From Bdellovibrionales bacterium (lineage in GTDB: Bacteria > Bdellovibrionota > Bdellovibrionia > Bdellovibrionales > UBA1609), in assembly GCA_028819305.1 (NCBI GenBank), contig JAPPLY010000004.1, positions 1 to 40,915 on the forward strand: a stretch of 40,915 nt of DNA. Direction: 5' to 3'. Positions 16,667-24,306 of this stretch are shown in pieces. The notes under the pieces are model-generated. The model had not been told where the DNA came from. It was given only the letters and a program-made list of their open reading frames with translations, and made no database searches. Within the stretch, counting starts at the first letter, position 1; each line of letters opens with the position of its first letter. The position numbers and the translations under genes are program-made.

Positions 16667-17189
16667 GGTTTATTCCTGCTTTCATTTGAACAGATGAAGC
16701 TAAAGAATGTAAGTTTGTATTTTGTTTTTGGTAGATATGACACAAAGCAACTGCTAGGGCATCTGTAGCGTCATTTACTATATTATTCTTTTTTACTTTA
16801 AAAATATTGAGAACAAAGGTCTGTACCGCTTTTTTGTCGGCATTTCCCGAACCTGTAACAGATTGTTTTATATAACGGGCCGCATAAGGATACACCTCTG
16901 AACCGGCACTTATGGCCTGGTAAGTACAGAGTCCAAAAACCTGGCCCAGCTTAAAAGCGCTATCCGGGTTTTTTCCAAAAAACACCTTTTCCAGGGCTGT
17001 GTCTGAGATAGTATGTTGTTGATAAATTGTCTCTAGTTGTTGACCGATGGCAAGTAGTCTTTGCTCTAAAGGTTTTTTAGAGTCGGTGGATAGCACACCA
17101 AATTTTAACAATGAAAACGGGTCTTGCTTTATATCTACAATGGCAAAGCCAGTTCGTACTGTTCCCGGGTCTAAGCCAAGTACTATCAT
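16638..17189 (-). CDS. ruvC: Crossover junction endodeoxyribonuclease RuvC
   Basis: This 183-residue RNase H-fold resolvase cuts Holliday junctions in concert with RuvAB. The acidic catalytic residues are in place: Asp7 (GLDPGTVRTGFAIV), Glu67 (ALEKVFFGKN), Asp140 and Asp143 (NDATDALAVALCH). The GSGNADKK loop is typical. The tail after about residue 155 is longer and more polar than usual, probably because the end overlaps ruvA by 29 bases. It is the first gene of the minus-strand ruvC-ruvA-ruvB set. Confidence 0.95.
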   Translation of the reverse strand: MIVLGLDPGTVRTGFAIVDIKQDPFSLLKFGVLSTDSKKPLEQRLLAIGQQLETIYQQHTISDTALEKVFFGKNPDSAFKLGQVFGLCTYQAISAGSEVYPYAARYIKQSVTGSGNADKKAVQTFVLNIFKVKKNNIVNDATDALAVALCHIYQKQNTNLHSLASSVQMKAGINHDCFFKRNS

Positions 17190-17299
17190 ATTCTCCTACT
17201 CCTATATAATCTTATACTGGATCGGTCTATTTTAAATTTTATATATAATAATAATTCTTCCTTTCCTAAAAAGCCAACTGAAAACGACTGACAAAAAGG

Positions 17300-18394
17300 A
17301 TGAGTTCATGTATTATTAATCTAATGAAACCCACTAAATCTTTCTTAATGAAGCGATATATGGCGATTTATAGGAAAAATCCCAAGTCAAAAGTTTTTGT
17401 TTTTTTAACAGATCTATATCGAAAACAAGGAGCTTTGGATAAAGCGCTGGACTTGTGTAGAAGAGGTATAAAAGAGCATCCTCAATTTGCTTCAGGGCAT
17501 ATTGCACTAGCTCTTCTTTTTTTGGATATGAACAAGCTGGAGCTGGCCGTGGAGTCCCTGGAAAAGGCGGTTGATTTATCTCCGGAAAATCTCTTTGCTT
17601 ATAAAATGCTGGGGCAGGTCTGTTTGAGGTTGAAGAAACCTGAAAAAACACTACAAGCTTATAAAATGGTTTTATTTTTGGATCCAAAAAATGAAAAAGC
17701 GAACAATATTGTTAAAAAATTAGAACCCATGACAGCCGCTCAGTATGATAAAACAGGTTTTGCTTTTAAACATCTAGAAGAAGTAGCTCAACATATTTCT
17801 GTTTCCTCTCCTGATATAAAAGAGGAAGGGCCTCCTATTTTACATCCTATACCTAAAGAAATAGTATCTGGCAGGAAAAGGGAGCAGTTTGAGGCGCAGA
17901 TGGCAACGATAGAAGCTTTAATTTATAGAAAAGAGTTTGCTAAAGCCAGACAGTTCTTACAGGAAATGAGAAATATTTATGCTTATAATAAAAGTTGGAA
18001 GATACATATTCAGAAAGTAGAAAAAAAACTTCCCCCTATAGATAGAGAACCAAAGAGTGGAGAAGTCGGGAAGGACTCTTTTTCTGCCTATAATACTGTG
18101 TTTGCCTCTGCCTCTCATCTGGATAAGGGGGAGACAAAAAGTTCGGTTTTAGGTACTCATGCCGCTTATAATACTTTAACGGCTACCCCCGCTGTTCACG
18201 GTGTAAAAAACCAACAGGGTTCTATTACTAAGGGTTCTGAAAAAGAACTGCCTTCAGAGGAAGTGAGGAAAAAAGCGGAATACTCTCATCAGGTTAGTAC
18301 CCGATCACAGGAGAAACAAGAGAAGATCAAAAAGCTTAGGCGAATATTGAATCGTATTGAATCTATTCAATTTCATGTTGCGAACCAGACTTAA
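17300..18394 (+). CDS. TPR-repeat protein
   Basis: This protein of about 364 residues has three to four tetratricopeptide repeats in its first half, e.g. PKSKVFVFLTDLYRKQGALD, FASGHIALALLFLDMNKLELAVESL, and LFAYKMLGQVCLRLKKPEKT. TPRs bind partner proteins. The second half is polar and low-complexity, apart from one more helical repeat near 220-250, and it ends in a basic coiled-coil-like tail (QEKQEKIKKLRRILNRIESIQ). The ATG at 17300 has AGGA directly touching it, so the start is uncertain. Met9 (17324) and Met17 are alternatives. There is no signal peptide, so it is probably cytoplasmic. The exact role is unknown. It lies upstream of efp on the same strand. Confidence 0.7.
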   Translation: MSSCIINLMKPTKSFLMKRYMAIYRKNPKSKVFVFLTDLYRKQGALDKALDLCRRGIKEHPQFASGHIALALLFLDMNKLELAVESLEKAVDLSPENLFAYKMLGQVCLRLKKPEKTLQAYKMVLFLDPKNEKANNIVKKLEPMTAAQYDKTGFAFKHLEEVAQHISVSSPDIKEEGPPILHPIPKEIVSGRKREQFEAQMATIEALIYRKEFAKARQFLQEMRNIYAYNKSWKIHIQKVEKKLPPIDREPKSGEVGKDSFSAYNTVFASASHLDKGETKSSVLGTHAAYNTLTATPAVHGVKNQQGSITKGSEKELPSEEVRKKAEYSHQVSTRSQEKQEKIKKLRRILNRIESIQFHVANQT

Positions 18395-18500
18395 GCTTTT
18401 CTAAAAAATCAATGTGGGAATAACAGCAATTGAGTTTACAATAGTTAGGGTAATTTGATTATAGAAAATGGTTTAATTACAAATAAAAAAGAGGGGGATT

Positions 18501-19070
18501 ATGGTTAGCACCAGTCATTTTAAAAAGGGTTTAAAAATTCTTGTTAAAGGAGAGCCTTATACTATCATTGATTTTCAACATGTAAAACCAGGAAAAGGAA
18601 ATCAATTTACAAGAACAAAACTGAAGCATTTAGTAACAGAAACTTATATTGATTTAACTATTCGTTCTGGAGAAAAATTTAATGTGCCGGATGTGAGCTA
18701 TAAAGATATGAGTTTTCTATACAAAGACAATAATAACTTTCATTTTATGGATAGTATTTCTTACGAGCAGATGACTATAAGTGAAAAATCTTTAGGTTCC
18801 CATGTTGGTTTTTTAACAGAAAATATGGTGGTGAAAGTGTGTTTGTTAAATGACCAAGCCGTGGGGATAGAACTACCAAAAACAGTGCGGTTAAAAATTA
18901 CTGACACAGATCCTGGTTTAAAAGGAAATACGGCTACTAGTGCAACAAAGTTGGCTACTCTGGAAACAGGTCTTGTAATACAGGTGCCTCTTCACTTAAA
19001 TAAAGATGATATAGTGAAAGTAAATACTAGCGATAGTACCTATATTGAAAGAGTGAAACCTGATAAATAA
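18501..19070 (+). CDS. efp: Translation elongation factor P
   Basis: This 189-residue factor rescues ribosomes stalled at polyproline stretches. The three-domain plan is clear. Domain I has the loop KPGKGNQF with Lys32 at the tip, the residue modified by beta-lysylation in EpmA-type bacteria. The C-terminal OB domain holds the signature DTDPGLKGNTAT. Length is the norm. A strong ribosome site (GAGGGGG) precedes ATG 18501. A Lys tip argues against the Arg/rhamnose type. No epmA or epmB gene is in the window; the lysS at 35120 is a full-length LysRS, not EpmA. Confidence 0.97.
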   Translation: MVSTSHFKKGLKILVKGEPYTIIDFQHVKPGKGNQFTRTKLKHLVTETYIDLTIRSGEKFNVPDVSYKDMSFLYKDNNNFHFMDSISYEQMTISEKSLGSHVGFLTENMVVKVCLLNDQAVGIELPKTVRLKITDTDPGLKGNTATSATKLATLETGLVIQVPLHLNKDDIVKVNTSDSTYIERVKPDK

Positions 19071-19089
19071 TGCTGGTTAATAAGGGAGT

Positions 19090-19113
19090 GGAAAATCACT
19101 AAAGTGGCTTTCC
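19090..19113. repeat. Palindromic repeat between efp and the next gene
   Basis: GGAAAATCACTAAAGTGGCT followed by TTCC forms an imperfect inverted repeat with CACT-AA-AGTG at its centre. The reverse complement of 19097-19117 matches 40766-40786 downstream of recG at 20 of 21 bases, so this is a dispersed element rather than a local hairpin. There is no T run, so a terminator role for efp is doubtful. Confidence 0.6.
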
Positions 19114-19168
19114 GTTTGAAAATTACGAAAGTAATAATAACCACTGATTATAAAAGAGAGAATACAAA

Positions 19169-20227
19169 ATGGTTCTTGTCGTTGAAAAAGACATTCAAAA
19201 GATGCTCTCCTCAGGACGTTCCCCTTCTGCTATTGCTAAAAATATTCTTAAAAAAATAAACAAGGGAAGTATTCCTGATACTCCTAAAAATTTTTTAGCT
19301 GTATGCCGGTTCATGTATCAATCTGGACTGTATGGTTTCTTGATAAAAACAACTATTTCAAGATTGCAGAATAATCAAGTGATACCCTGGACTTTTATTA
19401 TTGAAATTCTAGAATCTCAAAAAATTTCCATTCCTGAAGATAAAAGAGATTTTTTTATAAAGGGTATTTTAGAGCAAGATCAAATAGCGTTTATGCTCAC
19501 AAATCATAAATGGGACCAGTATTATCAGGAATTAAAGACTATGAGGATGGAAAAGATAGAGCAAATAAGAAGAGAAAACAACCGAGAGTTTATAAGACTT
19601 ATGGAGGATTTAGAGTTTATTCAAGCCCAAGGGGTTTTAAAAAAAGAAGGAGAAATTCTTAAAGAGCTAAAAAAACTGGATCCGGAAAATCCTGAGATAA
19701 ATGAAAAATGGCTTCAGTTTCAGGAAAAATGGGGACGTCAACTCATCCTACAAAAGAAGACGGGTTTATTGGATAAGAAAATTATTTCCTCTCCTCCTCT
19801 TTCTAAAAAAGAGAAAAAACAGGCGGAAAAGATAGCTAAATCCATTAAACTCACTCTCAAAAAAAATCCGGAGAAGAATTATGATATGGCCCTATTATTT
19901 TCATTTATTGGCTATCCTTACATAGCTATACAGATTTTAAAAGATCATTTAAATAATATGTCCGCCCGGTGGCTTTACTTGGATTTGCTTTTGCAAAGTG
20001 AGTTTTATTTGGATTGTTTAAGCTTTTTAGACATAATGGAAGTGCAATACAATGAAGATCCTGATACTGTATTTGCCTTAACATACATACGAGCCAAAGC
20101 TTATTATGGTCTAGGAAAAAAAGACAGGGCAAAAAGTATTTTATCTGATTTATTACAAGTACGACCTAATTATCGTCTCACACATCATCTTTTAAAACAG
20201 TGGGAAAAAGGAGTATCTGAGTTTTGA
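19169..20227 (+). CDS. Unknown helical protein upstream of tamB
   Basis: This 352-residue protein is not recognised. It is rich in Lys, Glu and Leu and predicted mostly helical. A coiled-coil-like stretch spans about 125-195 (MRMEKIEQIRRENNREFIRLMEDLEF...). The C-terminal part (about 230-345) has TPR-like helical pairs, e.g. YIRAKAYYGLGKKDRAKSIL and LLQVRPNYRLTHHLLK. There is no signal peptide or membrane segment. The start is ATG 19169 with AGAGAG upstream. Its stop overlaps the TTG start of tamB by 3 bases, so it is probably co-translated with the Tam genes. A role in envelope assembly is possible from context alone. Confidence 0.6.
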   Translation: MVLVVEKDIQKMLSSGRSPSAIAKNILKKINKGSIPDTPKNFLAVCRFMYQSGLYGFLIKTTISRLQNNQVIPWTFIIEILESQKISIPEDKRDFFIKGILEQDQIAFMLTNHKWDQYYQELKTMRMEKIEQIRRENNREFIRLMEDLEFIQAQGVLKKEGEILKELKKLDPENPEINEKWLQFQEKWGRQLILQKKTGLLDKKIISSPPLSKKEKKQAEKIAKSIKLTLKKNPEKNYDMALLFSFIGYPYIAIQILKDHLNNMSARWLYLDLLLQSEFYLDCLSFLDIMEVQYNEDPDTVFALTYIRAKAYYGLGKKDRAKSILSDLLQVRPNYRLTHHLLKQWEKGVSEF

Positions 20228-23200
20228 TTAAAAAAATAAACAGAAAATTTATTTTATATATCTCTTTTATTTTGTTTATACCTCTTATCCTCTTCGGATT
20301 TGGGAGAATTTACAAAAAAGGGAAGCAGGTAGCTGTCCAGTACATTTCTGAGAAAATGCAATCTGAAATCAAAAAAGTGGGAAAAGAGGATCAACTAAAA
20401 TGGGATACATTATCTATTTCGCTTTTTCCTTTAAAAATAAAAATAACAAATGTCCATATTTATCTGCCAGACAAAAAACTCTTTCCGGCTCCTTTAACAG
20501 TGCGTAATCTCATTGTTGAGCTGGATTATATAACCACTCTATTAAGTAGAAGATTATCTGCTAAAATTACTTTATTAAAGTCAGACATAAAAATAAGTAC
20601 AAAACACAAAGCGAGGAAAACGGTAAATATAAATACTCCTTTTTCTATGAATGTCTTAAAGAAAGTGCCTGTGAGTCATCTGATTTTAAAAGACACGAAC
20701 TTATTATTCACAACTAAGACGGGAGTGATATCCACCAGGGAACTGAATGCTAAGATCCGTTTAAATCCAATGAGAGTGGCGATACAAACGGACGCCCCTT
20801 TTATAACAGTGGGTGAACGGCCTGTATTTTCCTCTTCCATTGATATAAAAATAACACCGAACCAGGTACATGTAGCTTATTTTAAGATTAAAAATCAGGA
20901 CTCCTGGTTGGATATTTCTTCTACTGTAAACGGTGAGATAGAATCTCAAAAAATAGATTCAGGTAGAATGGTGATAAAAAGCTCTTTTACTTCAGAAGAC
21001 TTAAATGCTGTGACGGAAATAATAACCCCTGATTTTATACCGAGCGTATTTGAAAACTCCAGATTTAAAGGCTTGGCTGTTCGGAGGAAAGAACCAAAAA
21101 GTACGGAAAAGCTTGTCCCCGTGAAAACGGGGATAATCCCCGATGGGTATGATAATCCTTTTCGGGGAAAAATCACTTTGGATAGCCAATTAGAATACCG
21201 TAAAACTTCCCGTTTACGAGGCTATCTTAACTTATCTGCTGAATCCTTTTCCGCCTGGGATGTCTTTCTATCTCAAGTTCAGGTGAAGGGGATCATTAAG
21301 GATCAAGCCCTCTCTTTTGAAAAATTTCAAATTTATAATGAAGGTAAATGGAAATTGGATTTAAAACAGTCAAAAGTTTATTTACAAAAACCTTATCACT
21401 TTAAAGCAAAAGTAGCAGTTATGCAAAATAGCCAATTAAACGAATTGTTTAAAACCTTTCATTTAAAGGAGATACCTGTTGATTCTTATATCAATGGAGA
21501 ATGGAAGTGTGAAGGAAAAGTCCTTTTCAAACCTACTGTGGAATGTGAAGGGTCAGCTCATTTTAAGAAATTTACGGTTTGGGGAGAGGGGAAAAAATGG
21601 AATATTTTAAATATACCAAATTTAAAAATTAAAAATCGAATGGGGTTGGAAAATAATATTTTTACAGCTACTACAATAATACAGTCTGGTTCCGATTCTC
21701 TGCTCAGTGTAGATAGTGTATTAAATGAACAAGGTCATTTTGCTTCTCAATATACAGGTGTTGTGCATTTTTCTGATATTGACAATTTAGTGGAACTAGA
21801 TCCGAAAGGAATATTAAAAATATTAACTGGCACCATCTCTGTAGATAAGGAGAAAATCAATATTCAAGCTGATTTGGACATAGATGGTCTGGTTTTAAGT
21901 CAATTTTATATGGGGAATGTAAAAACACAATTAAGTTATACGGAAAAAGGTTTTTTGCATTTCCGAAATATAAATGGTCAAATTAAAAAATCTCAATATA
22001 CAGGTAACTTTAATATTAATATACCTGAGAATACTATACAGGTGTTTGCCCATTTTCCTTATCTTAACTTGGAAGACTTAAAATACGCTTTAAAAGATCG
22101 AGTGTATTTTCCTTTTGAGATAACTGGAAGAGGGACTGTAAGTGCTTACTTAAATGGGCCTTTAAAAATCAATGCGCTCAATTATAACTTACAGGCGCAA
22201 TTATTTAAAGTGGAATGGGAAAGAGAGTTTTTTAATAAAGCAACCATTCAACTGACATCAAGAGAAGGTCATGTAAAAACAAAAAAAGTGGAATTTTTGA
22301 GAAAAGCAGGAAAGATTGTTTTTCATGGGGAGGTGGATCCAAAAGGAAATATGACAGCGCAGATGGTAGGAACAGGATTGCATTTACAGGAATCTAAAAA
22401 TATTTCACACATTATAGGACTTGAAACAACAGGAATAGTGGATTTTACAATGAATTTAAATGGTTGGTTTTTAAGTCCACTCACTCAAGCCAGAATAAAG
22501 GTTACAGATTCTTTTTATAAAGGTTATCCCATAAAAGACTCGGATATACATCTTCGTATCAGGAGAGATCAAATAGAAGCAAAGGGTACTTTAGCTGATA
22601 AATTAAATGTTAAAAAATTTGTTTTTCCTTATAATAAAAATGGTTTTGTAGAGCTTCAGGCGATAACAAATAACTTAAACATAAAAGAGTTTTTTCTTTC
22701 AAAAGTGGAAGCTACTCAATTATATAATCAATTTCAATCTAGTATAAATAGCAATATAGATATTTCTTATCAGAGAGGTCAGTTTTCACCTTCTGTAACG
22801 GGCCGTATTGCTGTGAATAATATTACTGTTCATGCCAATTCATATAAATTAGTGAACCAGGTTCCCTTTTCGGTGAAGCTGGAAAAAGGGAATATTCAAA
22901 CAGATCCTATCTTTTTAAGATCAGGAAAGCAGTCTTTAAATATTACACAAAACGAGGAGAACAATATTAATATTAAAGGAAATATTAAGTTGGATTTTTT
23001 AATTTTCCTTTTTCCTTTTATTAGAGTATGGGAAGGGGATTTAGCAGTGGATTTGAAGATGCGCTCACAAATATCTTCCTTTTTTCCAACTGGAAAGGTA
23101 CGGTTGGAAAATGGTTTTATTCAATTACATCCCAGTATAGATCCTTTTGAAGAAATTTACTCGGATATGCAATGGAAGAAAAAGGAGCTTATTTTTCAGT

Positions 23201-24306
23201 CTCTTTATGCAAAGATGGGAGGAGGGGCTTTACAGGTAGCGGGAAATGTGACTTTTCCAGGAAAAGGGAAAGTGCCTGTAAATATAAAAGGGTCTTTTTC
23301 ACGGGTACAATTTAGTTCTCTTCCGGGAATTTATGCACAAGGTTCTGGTCAGGTTTCTTTTTCTGGAAGCTTTTTCCCTTATACTTTAGGAATCAAGGCC
23401 AACATTGAAAATGCAAGAATAGAAAAAGAATTTATCTCTAACGAATCTAATCAAGTGCTTTTGAGTCAGCGTCTTTTTCTATTGGAGGACAATGAAGATA
23501 GTTTTGAGCCAATTCAAATGCAGCTGGATTTATCTCTTGTGAATTCCGTACGAGTAGAAAACTCTACTGTTAGATCCTTATTTACAGGTAGGCAGGTGAA
23601 AATAACCGGCTCTCCTCTTGAGCCTCTTTTATCAGGAAAACTGACAGGCTTGCCAGGAGGTATTCTTATTTTTAGAGATCATGAGTTTGAGATTTTATCT
23701 TCTCGTATTTCCTATTTTTCTGATAAACCTTCTAACCCTATGGTTGATTTAAGAGCTAAAACTTTTGTACGGGAAGAAAGAGATGATGATGACTTTCCTC
23801 ATGAGCATAATATTCTATTAGGAGTAAAAGGTAGAGGTAGTGCGCCTGTGTTTACATTAACCAGTACGCCTAGTATGACGGAAAATGAAATTGTTTCTCT
23901 TTTGGCTTTTGGGTCTCGTTCCACTTTTAAACAAGGCAATACAATGGATAATTTGGCAAAATATTCTTATTATCATCTTGGTCCTGCTTTATTTCAAAAA
24001 GCTATTGATCGGGAGCTAAAAGATACTTTAGGAGTGGATCAGTTTCTTATTGTGCCGCATATTAGTTCAAAAGATCATACAACTTCAACAAAATTAATTT
24101 TAAGAAAAAAAATGTTTAACAGATTAAATCTTTCAGCTAGCCAAACCATTTTGGACGATAGTCCTGAAAGCGATATAAAAATGGAATACGAGATAAATAA
24201 AAGTATATCTATTATTGGTTTATGGCGTAACGAAGACCCATTGGAGGGCAGTGATATAAGCACCAATACTATAGGGTTGGATTTGGAGTATCAAATTGAT
24301 TTCTAA
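20224..24306 (+). CDS. tamB: TamB-like (DUF490) inner-membrane protein
   Basis: This 1360-residue AsmA/TamB-type protein spans the periplasm as a long beta-rich groove. It works with TamA in outer-membrane protein or lipid transport. One N-terminal membrane helix is at about 8-28, followed by AsmA-like sequence (DTLSISLFPLKIKITNVHIYLPD). The conserved DUF490 domain is at the C-terminus (GLPGGILIFRDHEFEILSSRISYF... PVFTLTSTPSMTENEIVSLLAFG). Start TTG 20224 overlaps the upstream stop, and the 3' end overlaps tamA by 11 bases, so the three are coupled. Residues about 293-318 come from a palindromic repeat also found near 4622, an in-frame insertion. The size is close to E. coli TamB. Confidence 0.88.
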   Translation: MIKKINRKFILYISFILFIPLILFGFGRIYKKGKQVAVQYISEKMQSEIKKVGKEDQLKWDTLSISLFPLKIKITNVHIYLPDKKLFPAPLTVRNLIVELDYITTLLSRRLSAKITLLKSDIKISTKHKARKTVNINTPFSMNVLKKVPVSHLILKDTNLLFTTKTGVISTRELNAKIRLNPMRVAIQTDAPFITVGERPVFSSSIDIKITPNQVHVAYFKIKNQDSWLDISSTVNGEIESQKIDSGRMVIKSSFTSEDLNAVTEIITPDFIPSVFENSRFKGLAVRRKEPKSTEKLVPVKTGIIPDGYDNPFRGKITLDSQLEYRKTSRLRGYLNLSAESFSAWDVFLSQVQVKGIIKDQALSFEKFQIYNEGKWKLDLKQSKVYLQKPYHFKAKVAVMQNSQLNELFKTFHLKEIPVDSYINGEWKCEGKVLFKPTVECEGSAHFKKFTVWGEGKKWNILNIPNLKIKNRMGLENNIFTATTIIQSGSDSLLSVDSVLNEQGHFASQYTGVVHFSDIDNLVELDPKGILKILTGTISVDKEKINIQADLDIDGLVLSQFYMGNVKTQLSYTEKGFLHFRNINGQIKKSQYTGNFNINIPENTIQVFAHFPYLNLEDLKYALKDRVYFPFEITGRGTVSAYLNGPLKINALNYNLQAQLFKVEWEREFFNKATIQLTSREGHVKTKKVEFLRKAGKIVFHGEVDPKGNMTAQMVGTGLHLQESKNISHIIGLETTGIVDFTMNLNGWFLSPLTQARIKVTDSFYKGYPIKDSDIHLRIRRDQIEAKGTLADKLNVKKFVFPYNKNGFVELQAITNNLNIKEFFLSKVEATQLYNQFQSSINSNIDISYQRGQFSPSVTGRIAVNNITVHANSYKLVNQVPFSVKLEKGNIQTDPIFLRSGKQSLNITQNEENNINIKGNIKLDFLIFLFPFIRVWEGDLAVDLKMRSQISSFFPTGKVRLENGFIQLHPSIDPFEEIYSDMQWKKKELIFQSLYAKMGGGALQVAGNVTFPGKGKVPVNIKGSFSRVQFSSLPGIYAQGSGQVSFSGSFFPYTLGIKANIENARIEKEFISNESNQVLLSQRLFLLEDNEDSFEPIQMQLDLSLVNSVRVENSTVRSLFTGRQVKITGSPLEPLLSGKLTGLPGGILIFRDHEFEILSSRISYFSDKPSNPMVDLRAKTFVREERDDDDFPHEHNILLGVKGRGSAPVFTLTSTPSMTENEIVSLLAFGSRSTFKQGNTMDNLAKYSYYHLGPALFQKAIDRELKDTLGVDQFLIVPHISSKDHTTSTKLILRKKMFNRLNLSASQTILDDSPESDIKMEYEINKSISIIGLWRNEDPLEGSDISTNTIGLDLEYQIDF
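21100..21167 (+). repeat. Palindromic repeat inserted in frame within tamB
   Basis: 21100-21150 closely matches 4622-4673 (shared AAAAGCTTGTCCCC, GGGATAAT and GGGTAT blocks). A perfect stem CCCCGT-GAAA-ACGGGG occupies 21117-21132, capped by a GNRA-type loop. A second pairing CCCCGA/TCGGGG frames 21138-21166. The element keeps the tamB frame open and adds about 20 residues (LVPVKTGIIPDGYDNPF), with no stop. Similar small hairpins occur at 40561-40574 and 40812-40827. This is the arrangement known from Rickettsia palindromic elements, but I cannot say whether it is related. Confidence 0.7.
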
